DNA of 64,000 nt from Xylanimonas protaetiae (GTDB taxonomy: Bacteria; Actinomycetota; Actinomycetes; Actinomycetales; Cellulomonadaceae). The DNA is taken from NCBI RefSeq assembly GCF_004135385.1, contig NZ_CP035493.1:3291440-3355439 (forward strand), written 5' to 3'. How positions within the stretch are numbered: the first letter of the stretch is position 1; every line of letters begins with the position of its first letter. This document shows positions 47,838 to 57,500 of this stretch, one piece after another. The position numbers and the translations under genes were made by a program. A model generated the notes under the pieces. That model had not been told where the DNA came from. It worked only from the letters and a program-made list of their open reading frames with translations, and made no database searches.

Positions 47838-48896
47838 CCGATCCTGCTCTTCGCGCTGCGCATCCTCCAGGGCGCAGGAGCCGGCGCCGAGCAGGCGGGC
47901 TCCGCGACGCTGCTGACGGAGACGGCGCGTGCCGGCCGCCGCGGGCGCCTGTCGGCATCCGTCATGGTCGGCGCCGCCGCGGGCACCGTCCTGGGCACGG
48001 CGGTGTTCTCCTTGGTGCAGCTGCTCACCACCGACGAGCAGTTCCTCGCCTGGGGCTGGCGGGTCGTCTTCCTGATGTCGTTCCTCGTCACCGGGGCAGC
48101 GTTCCTCGTGCGGCGTCACCTCGCCGAGTCGCCGGTCTTCGTCGAGCTGCGCGACTCCGCCGAGGCGGTCGACCGCGAGAAGGCACCGCTCGTCCAGGCC
48201 GTCCGCCACGGCTGGCCCACGATCCTGCGGGCGTTCGTCATGAACTGGGGGCCGAACACCAACTCCTACACGGTCCAGACCTTCTTCGTTACGTTCGTGA
48301 CCACCTCGGTCGTCGTCGGGCAGGTCGACGGCGCCGACCAGTTCTTCGCCAAGTCGACCATCACCAACATCCAGCTCGTCGGCGCCCTGGTCGGCATGGG
48401 CTCGGCCTTCCTGTGGGGCCGCCTGTCGGACTCGGTGGGCCGCAAGCCCGTCACCGTCGGCCTCGCCGCCGTCGGGGTCGTGCTGCCCTTCGTCTACTTC
48501 GCGCTCCTCGACACCGGCTCCGTCGCCCTGGTCGCGGTGGCCACCCTCCTCGGGTTCGCGTTCGCGGCCTACGGCGCCGTGGGCGTCCAGATGTCGTACT
48601 TCCCGGAGCTCTTCGGGTCGCGCTACCGGTACGCGGGCATCACGATCGCCCGCGAGCTCTCGGCCGTGATCGGCGGCGGCATCGCCCCGTTCATCTGCGC
48701 GGCGCTGCTGGCGGCCACCGGCTCGTGGGTCCCGATCGCCGTCTACGGTTCGGTCACCATGGCGTTCGCGCTCGTCGCGTCGCTCCTTGCCCCGGAGACG
48801 GCCGACCGGGACCTCACCATCCCGACCGACGCCGTCCCCGGCGAGGCCCGGCCCGCAGCGAAGGCGACCCCCACCCCCGCGGGAGTCGGCGCCTGA
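47838..48896 (+). pseudogene. 5'-truncated MHS-family (metabolite:H+ symporter) MFS transporter
   Basis: About 350 codons of the C-terminal three quarters of an MHS/ShiA-ProP-type transporter. The first recognisable segment, 'PILLFALRILQGAGAGAEQA', normally lies near helix 4, followed by 'GWRVVFLMSFLVTGAAFLV', the central loop, 'GRLSDSVGRKPVTVGLAAV' and the last helices. Roughly the first 110 residues are missing and no start or ribosome site fits. It ends at a good hairpin terminator (48902-48949), so the 3' end is native. Confidence 0.75.
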
Positions 48897-48901
48897 GCGC
48901 G

Positions 48902-48949
48902 CGACGGCGGGTGTCACGGCCTGGCTACCGGCCGCGGCACCCGCCGTCG
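48902..48949. terminator. Hairpin terminator after the truncated MHS gene
   Basis: Perfect 12-bp arms (48902-48913 with 48938-48949) around a GC-rich loop, starting 5 bases after the stop. Confidence 0.7.
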
Positions 48950-49032
48950 GCACCCTGGGCACGACGGAGGCGCCATGCTGACCCCGCGGTGCCCGCGGGC
49001 CGATATCCCGTCCCGGACCAGGCGAGACATCC

Positions 49033-49054
49033 AGTATCTTGACGTCAAGATACT
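49033..49054. promoter_or_regulatory. 22-bp palindrome upstream of the MFS exporter
   Basis: AGTATCTTGA-CG-TCAAGATACT, a perfect 10-bp inverted repeat and a close match to the acnA palindrome at 13351-13374. It lies 15 bases before the TTG start of the exporter, so a bound protein would block transcription or initiation. Confidence 0.75.
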
Positions 49055-49069
49055 CCCGAAAGGTCCGTC

Positions 49070-50332
49070 TTGACCCTGCTGCGCGGCCTCGTGCCCGACG
49101 ACCACCTCACCCGCCGCCTCGCCGTCCAGTCGATCATCTCGGCGTTCGGCGACGGCGCCTTCCTCACCGGCTCCGCGTTCTACTTCACCCAGCTCGTCGG
49201 CCTGTCCGCGCAGCAGGTCGGCGTCGGGCTGTCCGTCGCCGCGGGCGTGCAGTTCCTCGCGTCGGTCCCCACCGGCCGGTGGGTCGACCGGAGGGGCGCC
49301 AAGCGCGCCTGGGTGGTGACGGCCGCCGCGCAGGCGGTGCTCTACTTCTTCTGGCCCGCGATCAACGACTTCCTCACGTTCCTGCTGATGATGGCGGCGA
49401 TGAGCGTCGTCGAGTCGACGACGCGCTCCGGCCGCAACGCCTACACGATCGCCGTCTTCCCTCGCGAGCAGCGCGTCGCGTCGCAGGCGTTCATGCGGGC
49501 CGCGCGCAACGTCGGCTACACGCTCGGCGCGCTGCTCGCCGGCATGGCCCTGGCTCTGGACTCCGACGTCGCGATGGAGCTGGTCCCGCTGCTGACCGGC
49601 GCGCTGCTCGTCGGCAACACGATCTGGGTCTGGCGGCTGCCGCGCCTCGTCGTCGAGCGGCCCGGCGAGCGGGCTCCTGCCGCGGGCCGCACGAAGGGCG
49701 GCGCGCTGCGCAACCGCGGGTTCCTGCTGACGTCGATCTTCAACGGCGTCCTGGGCACCCACGGCGTGCTCCTCAACACGGTCATCCCGCTCTGGCTCGT
49801 CGAGAAGACCGACGCTCCCCGCGTGCTGCTGGCCTGGCTGTTCGGCACCAACACGGTGCTGGCCGTCCTCCTCCAGGTCGCCGCCGCCCGGGGCGTCACG
49901 ACGGTCACGCAGTCGCTGCGCGCGCAGTACCGCGGCGCCGCCTGCTTCGTCGCCTCCTGCGCCATCATCCTGATCACCCACGACACCACCGGCTGGCTCA
50001 CCGTCGCGCTCGTCTGGCTCGGGCACGTGACCGTCACCGGAGCGGAGCTCTTCCAGTCGGCCGGCATGTGGGGGCTGGTCGCCGAGCTCTCCGACCCGGA
50101 GCGGCTGGGCGACTACCAGGGCGTCTCCTCGCTCGGCTACACGCTCGGGCAGGTCTGGGCGCCGGCGCTCTACACGTTCCTCGCGATGACCCTCGGCGCC
50201 CCGGGCTGGGTGATCATCGCGCTCGTCGTCGTCGGCGCGGCGGTGGCGATCGGGCCCGCGGCCCGCTCCGCCGAGCGCCACCTCGAGCACGTGCGCGCAC
50301 CGAACGAGGTGACGGCCGGCGAGCCGGCATAA
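49070..50332 (+). CDS. MFS transporter
   Basis: 420-aa, 12-helix major facilitator. 'FGDGAFLTGSAFYFTQLVGL' lies in helix 1, the A-loop reads 'VPTGRWVDRRGAKRAWVVTA', and there is a central loop of about 30 residues and a conserved second half. No substrate signature is visible; small size and position behind an operator suggest an inducible drug or metabolite exporter. The start is the TTG at 49070, set by GAAAGG seven bases upstream. No regulator gene is adjacent, so the protein binding the palindrome must be encoded elsewhere. Confidence 0.83.
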   Translation: MTLLRGLVPDDHLTRRLAVQSIISAFGDGAFLTGSAFYFTQLVGLSAQQVGVGLSVAAGVQFLASVPTGRWVDRRGAKRAWVVTAAAQAVLYFFWPAINDFLTFLLMMAAMSVVESTTRSGRNAYTIAVFPREQRVASQAFMRAARNVGYTLGALLAGMALALDSDVAMELVPLLTGALLVGNTIWVWRLPRLVVERPGERAPAAGRTKGGALRNRGFLLTSIFNGVLGTHGVLLNTVIPLWLVEKTDAPRVLLAWLFGTNTVLAVLLQVAAARGVTTVTQSLRAQYRGAACFVASCAIILITHDTTGWLTVALVWLGHVTVTGAELFQSAGMWGLVAELSDPERLGDYQGVSSLGYTLGQVWAPALYTFLAMTLGAPGWVIIALVVVGAAVAIGPAARSAERHLEHVRAPNEVTAGEPA

Positions 50333-50339
50333 GCCCGGC

Positions 50340-50528
50340 GCCGCCGCCCGCGCCGGGTTCCAGCACGTCGACGTGCGCGCGCGCTTCGAAGGCCACGGCG
50401 TGAACGCCCCGGAGGCGTGGGTCAACGGCCCGCTCGACCCGGCAGGACCGTTCCACCCGAACGCGGCCGGGTACCCGGCCTACACGGCGGCGGTGAACTC
50501 GGCGCTGGGCCCGGCGAAGCTGGGCTGA
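50340..50528 (+). pseudogene. 3' remnant of an SGNH/GDSL hydrolase
   Basis: About 60 codons in frame to a TGA at 50526-50528: 'AGFQHVDVRARFEGHGV', 'EAWVNGPLDPAGPFHPNA', then 'AGYPAYTAAV'. This is the C-terminal block V region of Streptomyces-type SGNH lipases/esterases, including the catalytic His of F-H-P-N. There is no start, ribosome site or catalytic Ser block; the rest has been lost, apparently replaced by the MFS region. It abuts the MFS stop and converges on the phosphotransferase gene. Confidence 0.6.
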
Positions 50529-50540
50529 GCCCGGCGGCGC

Positions 50541-51509
50541 CTACTCCCCCAGCCGACGCCGGAGCCAGGCCACGCACACCTCGCCCTGGGCACGCTGGAA
50601 CGCCCGCACGTGCGGGATGCCCGGGGGCGGCGGGCGCAGCGACGAGCTGAGGAAGTAGCCGGTCTCGAGCGCGAGGAAGGCGGTCACGGCCTCGTCGTCC
50701 GTCCCCGGCGGCAGCGGGTGCGCGGCCAGCACGCCCTCCGGCGCGGGACCGCCTTCGAGCACGACCGCAGGCAGCATGCCGACGACGTTGACGTACGCGG
50801 CGCCCCGCGCGGCGTTGGGCCAGTCGACGGCGACGGCGGTCGCCCGCCCTGCGCGGTGGTCGACGAGCGCGTTGTCGCCGCGCAGGTCGCCGTGGACGAG
50901 GCCGGGACCCCGCACGGCGTCCGCGGCGCCGGAGGCGAGCCCGGCGAGCCGGTCGAGGTTCTTCGCGACCCACGGGTCGAAGGTGTCCAGCCCGGGGTGC
51001 GTCCGCGCGGCGAGCTCCTCCCAGCGCCCCTGCGGGAGCTCGTCGGCCGCCTCGGGCAGGGCGCCCACGGGCACCTCGCACGCCCCGATGCGCGACGCGA
51101 GCTCGACGACGGCGCCGAGCTCGTCGACGTCCCACGGCACGCGCGGCGACCGCCCCTCGCCGGCGTCGAACGCGAGCACCTGCCACGGGTCGCCGGCGAC
51201 GACGTCGAGCGTCGCGGACCAGCGGAATGCCGGGGTCGGGACGCCGTCGGGCAGCAGGGCGACCCGGCGGGCCTCCTCGCGGTACAGGTGCTGCGTGAAG
51301 TCGTTGCCGGAGTCGACGGCCTTGACGAAGACGCGGTCGCCCGACGCCGTCTCGAGCACCGACGCCAGGCCGGCGGAGTAGCCGCCGTCGTGCGAGGTCC
51401 ACCGCGTCACGCGCTCTCCGAGGCGCTCCTCCACGGCCGCGCGCACCGGTGCCGGCAGCTGCGGCCAGGTCGGACGGCGGCGGGCGGGCGGGGTCTCGGT
51501 CGATGACAT
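50541..51509 (-). CDS. Aminoglycoside phosphotransferase-like kinase (APH family)
   Basis: 322-aa kinase-fold protein. It has the N-lobe 'GGYSAGLASVLETASGDRVF' with 'VKAV' Lys, the catalytic loop 'GLVHGDLRGDNALVD' (H-G-D-x4-N), the metal site 'AVAVDWPNAARG', and a C-terminal helical end. Not closely similar to the APH protein at 7096-7998. Substrate unknown. The ATG follows GAGAGGG. It stands alone on the minus strand, divergent from marR. Confidence 0.8.
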   Translation of the reverse strand: MSSTETPPARRRPTWPQLPAPVRAAVEERLGERVTRWTSHDGGYSAGLASVLETASGDRVFVKAVDSGNDFTQHLYREEARRVALLPDGVPTPAFRWSATLDVVAGDPWQVLAFDAGEGRSPRVPWDVDELGAVVELASRIGACEVPVGALPEAADELPQGRWEELAARTHPGLDTFDPWVAKNLDRLAGLASGAADAVRGPGLVHGDLRGDNALVDHRAGRATAVAVDWPNAARGAAYVNVVGMLPAVVLEGGPAPEGVLAAHPLPPGTDDEAVTAFLALETGYFLSSSLRPPPPGIPHVRAFQRAQGEVCVAWLRRRLGE

Positions 51510-51605
51510 GGCGGGACCCTCTCACAGCGCCGGAGCCCGGGGCACCCGCTTTCACGCGGTGGTGACGGTGGACCGCGAGGCGCACCCCGCGCGACGGACG
51601 GCCGC

Positions 51606-51643
51606 TTGCCTCGGCGCGCCCAGGGATACATAATCGCCTTATG
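51606..51643 (+). promoter_or_regulatory. marR promoter with overlapping operator
   Basis: TTGCCT (51606-51611), 17-base spacer, CATAAT (51629-51634), then 6 bases to the ATG at 51641: a leaderless promoter. A perfect inverted repeat CATAA-TCGCC-TTATG (51629-51643) covers the -10 and start codon, a natural site for autorepression. Confidence 0.7.
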
Positions 51644-52159
51644 CAACAGTTACGGCCGGGCGCCGACCTGGCCGGCGAGCTGCTCACCACCGTCGAACGC
51701 GTCGTGCGCCTGCTGCGCGAGATCTCCGCCGCGGGCGGCCTCTCGGCCACCACGGTGTCGGTGCTCAGCCGCCTCGAGCGGTCCGGGCCTTCCCGGCTCA
51801 CGGAGCTCGCCGTGGCGTCCGGCGTGACCCAGCCGGCCATGTCCCAGCTCGTCGCGCGCCTCGACCACGAAGGGCTCGTGGCACGCTCCGCGACGCCCGA
51901 GGACAAGCGCGTCGTGCTGATCGAGATCACCGACCACGGCCGCACGGTGCTCGAGTCGCGCCGCGTCGAACGCCGCACGGCGCTGGCCGACGTCCTCGCG
52001 CTCGTCCCCGACGACGACCAGCGCGCGATCGCCGCCGCCCTGCCCGCCCTGGACCGCCTCCTCACGGCAGCGGCCGACGAGCGAGGCGACGGCCCGCACG
52101 TCCGGCAGGCACCAGCCACCCCCCAGCACGACTCCCACCACGAAGGAGATCCTTCATGA
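51641..52159 (+). CDS. MarR-family transcriptional regulator
   Basis: 172-aa winged-helix regulator: 'VSVLSRLERSGPSRLTELAV', recognition helix 'GVTQPAMSQLVARLDHEGL', and wing 'VARSATPEDKRVVLIEITD' with the usual D-x-R. A His-rich C-terminal tail ('TPQHDSHHEGD') might bind metal but could be incidental. The ATG sits at the predicted transcription start, within its own likely operator. Its stop overlaps the ATG of the MFS-USP gene (ATGA), so the regulator and exporter form a classic inducible efflux operon. Confidence 0.88.
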   Translation: MQQLRPGADLAGELLTTVERVVRLLREISAAGGLSATTVSVLSRLERSGPSRLTELAVASGVTQPAMSQLVARLDHEGLVARSATPEDKRVVLIEITDHGRTVLESRRVERRTALADVLALVPDDDQRAIAAALPALDRLLTAAADERGDGPHVRQAPATPQHDSHHEGDPS

Positions 52160-53868
52160 GCTCGTCCCACGGGACAGCCGTCAACCCGTTCAAGCAGCCC
52201 AAGGCCGTGTGGGCCGTGGCGTTCGCGTGCGTCATCTCGTTCATGGGCATCGGCCTGGTCGACCCGATCCTGCCCGCGCTGTCCGCGCAGCTGAACGCGA
52301 CGCCCACCCAGGTCTCGCTGCTGTTCACGAGCTACCTCGTCGTCACCGCCATCGCGATGATCGGCGTCGGCTGGCTCTCGAGCCGCATCGGCGCCAAGTG
52401 GACCCTGGTCGCCGGGCTCGCGATCATCGTCGTCTTCGCCGCCCTCGCGGGGAACTCCGGGTCGATCGAGGGCATCGTCGGCTTCCGGGCGGGCTGGGGC
52501 CTGGGCAACGCGATGTTCATCGCCACGAGCCTCGCCGTCATCGTCGCCTCGGCGTCCGGCGGGTTCAGCGGCGCGATCATCCTGTACGAGGCCGCGCTCG
52601 GCATCGGCATCGCCGTCGGGCCGCTGCTCGGCGGGACCCTGGGCGGCATCTCGTGGCGCGGGCCGTTCTTCGGCGTCGCCGCCCTCATGGCCATCGCCCT
52701 GATCGCGACCCTCGTCCTCGTGCCCAAGACGCCGCTCCCCGCGAAGAAGGCGTCGCTCAGCGCGCCGCTCAAGGCCCTCAGCCACAAGGGCCTCCTGGTC
52801 ATGAGCCTCGTCGCGGTGCTCTACAACTGGGGCTTCTTCACGATGCTCGGCTACGCGCCGTACCCGATGGGCCTCGACGAGCACCACCTCGGCCTCGTGT
52901 TCTTCGGCTGGGGCATCCTCCTCGCCGTCTTCTCCGTGTGGGGCGCCCCGCGCCTCCAGGCCCGCTTCGGCACCGTCGCGACGCTCTACGCCAACCTCGC
53001 CGGGCTCGCGCTCGTCCTCGTCGCGATCGCCGTGGGCGTGCACCACCCGCCGGTCGTCATCGTCGCCGTCATCGTGTCCGGCATCTTCATCGGCATCAAC
53101 AACACCCTCACCACGCAGGCCGTCATGATGGTGGCGCCCGTCGAGCGCCCCGTCGCGTCGTCGGCGTACGGCTTCGTGCGCTTCATCGGTGGCGGCCTCG
53201 CCCCGTTCGTCGCGGGCAAGATCGCCGAGGCGAGCAACCAGTCCGTCGCCTTCCTCGTGGGCGCGCTCGCCTTCGCCCTGGCGATCCCCGTCCTGGCCGG
53301 CGGCGCCAAGTTCGTCAAGGCCGCCGAGCGCGGCACCGAGGAGGCCGACGTCGCCGCGCCGTCCCTCGAGCCCGTCGGGACCGCCGCGCCCGTGACCGCG
53401 CCCGTCATCGTCGCCGTCGGCGCCACCGACGACGCCGCCGCGATCGTCGACGCCGCCGCCGAGCTGGCACAGCGCGAGGGCGCCGCGCTCCAGGTGGTCC
53501 ACGTGCGCGAGACCGAGATCGTCGAGGAGCTCGCCGTCGACGCCGAGGAGCCGGACGCCGCGGCGGCGACCGTCTCCGCGCACCTCGCGCGGCTCGCCCG
53601 GCGCGGCGTCACCGCGACCGGCCTCGTGCTGCACTCGGTGGGCGACCACGCCACCGCGGGGCGCGTCCTCGCCGCCCACGCCGACGCCGTCGAGGCGCGC
53701 GCCGTCGCGCTCGGCAGGTCGCCGCGCGGGCACGCCGTGCAGTTCGCGGACGGGTCGATCACCGCGGCCCTCGTGCACGACGCCCGGCGGCCCGTGCTGC
53801 TGATCGTGCCCGGCGAGGAGCCGCAGCGGCTCGGGGCCGAGTCGATGACGGTCCTGGCGCGCGGCTGA
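52156..53868 (+). CDS. MFS transporter with C-terminal universal stress protein domain
   Basis: 570-aa fusion. Residues about 15-390 are a 12-helix MFS drug-efflux type transporter: 'SFMGIGLVDPILPALSAQL', 'GWLSSRIGAKWTLVAGLAI', and the proton:drug antiporter-like motif 'LYEAALGIGIAVGPLLGG'. After a linker, residues ~415-555 form a USP-like domain beginning 'VIVAVGATDDAAAIVDAAAE' and ending 'ARRPVLLIVPGEE'. The USP nucleotide motif is imperfect ('GRSPRGHAVQF'). Controlled by the overlapping marR gene. USP might sense ATP or stress to gate export; this is inference. A siderophore-export role is possible because the dhb operon converges on it, but not shown. Confidence 0.85.
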   Translation: MSSSHGTAVNPFKQPKAVWAVAFACVISFMGIGLVDPILPALSAQLNATPTQVSLLFTSYLVVTAIAMIGVGWLSSRIGAKWTLVAGLAIIVVFAALAGNSGSIEGIVGFRAGWGLGNAMFIATSLAVIVASASGGFSGAIILYEAALGIGIAVGPLLGGTLGGISWRGPFFGVAALMAIALIATLVLVPKTPLPAKKASLSAPLKALSHKGLLVMSLVAVLYNWGFFTMLGYAPYPMGLDEHHLGLVFFGWGILLAVFSVWGAPRLQARFGTVATLYANLAGLALVLVAIAVGVHHPPVVIVAVIVSGIFIGINNTLTTQAVMMVAPVERPVASSAYGFVRFIGGGLAPFVAGKIAEASNQSVAFLVGALAFALAIPVLAGGAKFVKAAERGTEEADVAAPSLEPVGTAAPVTAPVIVAVGATDDAAAIVDAAAELAQREGAALQVVHVRETEIVEELAVDAEEPDAAAATVSAHLARLARRGVTATGLVLHSVGDHATAGRVLAAHADAVEARAVALGRSPRGHAVQFADGSITAALVHDARRPVLLIVPGEEPQRLGAESMTVLARG

Positions 53869-53878
53869 CACCGCCGAC

Positions 53879-53918
53879 CACGAGGGGCGGTCCGCCACGC
53901 GGCGGGCCGCCCCTCGTG
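53879..53918. terminator. Bidirectional hairpin terminator
   Basis: 18-bp stem with one mismatch (53879-53896 with 53901-53918) and ACGC loop, between the convergent MFS-USP gene and the siderophore operon. Confidence 0.82.
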
Positions 53919-53932
53919 CCGTCCTGCCGGGT

Positions 53933-54538
53933 TCACCGGGACGGGTGCTCCGCGACGGCCCAGGCCCCCACGGCGGCGGCGTCCCGCCACTCCCGGAGCA
54001 CGAACGGGCCGCACGCACCCGTGGGCCCATCGTCGCCCAGCACGTCGAGCCGCGCGGCCGTCGCCAGGGAGCCCGCCCCGCACTTCACCAGCGCCTCCTT
54101 GCGCACCCACAGTTGCAGGAACGCGAGCCCCGGGTCGTCCTGCCCCTCGACCCAGCGCCGCTCGCGCCCGGAGAGCGCGCCGCGCGGCGCCGGGTGGTCC
54201 CCGCGCGCCTCGACGTCGATCCCGCAGGGGGCGAAGGACGCGACGGCCGCGACGACGGCACGGGCGTGGGACAGGCTCGCATGCACGTCGTCGCGCCCGG
54301 CGACGAACGGGCGGCCGTGGTCCGCGCCGCCGCACCCCGGGCACCGCTGGACGAGGACGACGTCGGCGGGCCGCAGCCCGGTCAGCTCGGCGACGCACTC
54401 CCGGGCCAGCACGTGCGCCGCCGTGTACGCGGCCCGGTCGCGCGGGTCGCGCAGCCGGTCCCGGCGGGCCCGCTCGGCACCCGTCAGCAGCGTCGGGTCC
54501 TCGGCGTCGGCGACCGGCCGGGACCGGACGACGGTCAC
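53933..54538 (-). CDS. 4'-phosphopantetheinyl transferase (Sfp/EntD type)
   Basis: 201-aa PPTase that loads the phosphopantetheine arm onto the carrier domains of DhbB and DhbF. Motifs: 'VHASLSHARAVVAAVASF' (P2 His), 'CGIDVEARGDHP' (P2/Mg site), 'LQLWVRKEALVKCGAGSL' (P3, W-x-x-K-E-A-x-x-K). The N-terminal 'LVQRCPGCGGADHGRPFV' adds a C-x2-C pair sometimes seen in actinobacterial EntD-like enzymes. The GTG at 54538 overlaps the dhbF stop (GTGA). Last gene of the operon. Confidence 0.88.
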   Translation of the reverse strand: MTVVRSRPVADAEDPTLLTGAERARRDRLRDPRDRAAYTAAHVLARECVAELTGLRPADVVLVQRCPGCGGADHGRPFVAGRDDVHASLSHARAVVAAVASFAPCGIDVEARGDHPAPRGALSGRERRWVEGQDDPGLAFLQLWVRKEALVKCGAGSLATAARLDVLGDDGPTGACGPFVLREWRDAAAVGAWAVAEHPSR

Positions 54539-57500
54539 GCCGGCGCGCGGGCGGGCCGCGCGTCCCTGTCGTGCGCGGCGACCCGGTCCGCCAAGACCGC
54601 GGCGACGGCGTCGGCGACGGGACGGCGGACCAGGTCGCCGTGCGTCGCGTCGAGCGCGACGACCCGGACCTCTCCCGTCACGTGCCGTTCCCAGGCCGTC
54701 GGGACGAGGTGCGTCTCGGGGCGCGGGGCACCCGCGACGACAACCGTGAGGCCGCCGTCGAGCACGCGGGGCGTCCCGCTGCGCACCAGCCGCGCCGACT
54801 CGACCACGCTCGCGACGCACCCGTCGAGCACCGTCGCGGGCAGCTGTGCGAGCGCGCTGCCGGAGCCGCGCAGCAGCGTGGCGACCACGTCCCGGTCGAG
54901 CGGCACCCCCACGGGGGCGTCGAGGCCGGCCAGCCGCAGGATGCCGAGCAGCGCCTCGGCGGCGGTCGGCTCGGCGAGGTGCGACCACTGCTCCGACGGG
55001 TACGCGTCGAGGAGGACCACGGCGCCGACCGCCTGCCCTTCGGCCCGGGCGAGCGCGGCGACCGCGTGCGCGGCCATCCCGCCGAGCGACCATCCGGCGA
55101 CGTGGAACGCCCCGTCCCCGACGACGGACCGGACGGCGGCGAGCTGCCGCCGGGCCAGGCCCTCCAGGTCGTGGGCGGGCTCCGGCGCACCCTCCTGGAC
55201 GCCCGGCGCCTGGACGGTGTGGACGGCCAGGTCGCGCGGCAGGCCGGGCAGCAGGCCGGTGTAGCACCAGCCGAGCCCGCCCGCGGGAGGCAGCAGGAAC
55301 AGCGGCGGCCGGGCGGCCGTCCCGGGGCGCAGCGTGAGCACCTCCGCGAGCCCGTCGCCACCCGTCCCCGCGCGCAGCAGGCGGGCGAGCGCCGCAGGCG
55401 ACGGGTGGGCGAACACGTCGGCGAGCGACAGCGTCGTCCCGAGGTCGTCCTCGACGGCGGCCAGGAGCCGCAGCACGCGCAGCGAGTCGCCGCCCAGGTC
55501 GAAGAAGTCGGCGTCGGCCGGCACGGCGCCGACCCCCAGGACGTCCGCGACGAGGGCGCACAGCCGCTGCTCGAGCAGGTCCCCCGGCCCGGTCCCGTGG
55601 TCCGTGACGGCGACGAGCGGCGCGGCGGCCGCCAGCGTGCGGCGGTCGGTCTTGCCGCTCGCGGACAGCGGGACCTCGCCGACGGGCACCCAGTGCGTCG
55701 GGACGAACGACGGCGGCAGCGCACGCCGCGCCGCCTCGAGGAGCGCGCCGCGGGCCACGGCGACACCGTCGGCGCCGGCGTCCTCCGGCACGAACCACAC
55801 GACGAGCTGCCCGTCGACCACGCCGGCGGCGGACGCCGTCACCCCCGGCGTCCCGGCCACCGCGGCCTCGACCTCGCCGAGCTCGACGCGCTGCCCGCGC
55901 ACCTTCACCTGGTCGTCGGTGCGGCCCAGGTAGCGCAGGGCGCCGTCGGGCCGCCAGGCCGCGAGGTCGCCCGTGCGGTACAGCCGGCCGAACGGCGTGC
56001 TCACGAACCGCTCGGCGGTCAGCTCGGGCCGGCTCGCGTAGCCGTCGGCGAGCTGGACGCCGCCCAGCCACAGCTCGCCCGTGACGCCGACGGGCACCGG
56101 GCCGCCCGCGGCGTCGAGCACGAGGCACGACGTGTTCCAGACGGGGCGACCGATCGGCACCGGCTCCTCGCCCGGCACGGTGTCCCAGACGGTGACGTCG
56201 ACGGCGGCCTCCGTCGGGCCGTACAGGTTGACGGGGGCGACCCCGAACCACGCGACGCTCCCGGAGACCAGGTCGGCGGTGAGCGCCTCGCCGCTCGTCA
56301 CGACGGCGCGCACGACGCCGGACCGGAGCCGCTCCCGCGCCGGGCGGTCGGCGAGCAGCGCGCGCAGCATCGACGGCACGAAGTGCACGACGCCCACGCC
56401 CTCGCCCACGAGGAGGTCCGCGAGCGCCCGCGGGTCGCGGTGCGCCCCCGGCTCGGCGACGACGACGGTCGCGCCGACCTGGAGCGGCCAGAACAGCTCC
56501 CAGACGGACACGTCGAACGAGAGGGGCGTCTTGTGCGCGACCCGCTGCCCCGGCGCGAGGCGCAGGTGGTGCTGCATCCATGCGAGCCGGTTGTCGATCG
56601 CGGCGTGCCCGACGACGACGCCCTTCGGCCGGCCCGTCGACCCGGACGTGAACAGCACGTACGCCGGGGTGGTGACGTCGTCGTGCACGGCGTCCTCCAC
56701 GAGCGGCGCCGCGTCCGGGACCGACCCGCCGTCCACGACGAGCACCGCCGCGGCGTCCCGCAGCATCGTCGCGGCGCGCGCGGCGGGCACGTCGGGGTCG
56801 AGCGGGAGGTAGACCGCCCCGCGCAGCGCGATCCCGTGGACCACCGCGAACAGCTCGAGGCTCCGGTCGAGCCGGACCGCGACCACGTCGCCCGGGCCCA
56901 CCCCGCGGGCCGCGAGGCCGGCCGCGACCCGGCGCGCGGCGTCGAGCAGCTGCCCGTACGTGCGCCGCTCGCCACGGAAGACGAGCGCGGTCGCGTCCGG
57001 GGTCGCGCGGGCCTGGTCGAGGAACCGGCGGCCGAGCGTGGCCGCCTCCCGCTGCACCGTCGTGTCGTTGAAGGCGGCGACGACGAGCCGGCGCTCCGCC
57101 TCGGGCATCAGGGGCAGGTGCTCGACGTCGTCGTCCGGGCCGGCCGCGGCGCACACGCCCAGCCAGTGCAGCAGCCGGTCCGCGTGCAGCCCGAGCTCGG
57201 CCGCGTCGTACAGGGCGGGGTTCGCGTCGATCTCGAGGCGCACGCGCCGGCCGCGCCCCGGCGTCCCCCGCAGCGCGACCGTGAGGTCCTCGACGGGCCC
57301 GGCGGTGAGGTTGCGGACCGTGCCCGCGGCGGCGCCGAGCCGCAGCTCGAGGTCGAAGGGGAGCACGTTGACCTGGGTCCCGAAGAGCTGCGCCCCGCTG
57401 GTCCGGGCGAGGCGCCGCGCCAGGTCCTCCTGACGCTCGAAGGGGTGGGCACGCAGGGCGTCGAGCTCGCCGCGCGCGGCGGCGAGCGCCGCGGCGAGGG

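Noticed and set aside
45779-49069. Insertion sequence or integrase behind the scarred region
   Set aside because: No transposase, recombinase or terminal inverted repeat could be recognised.
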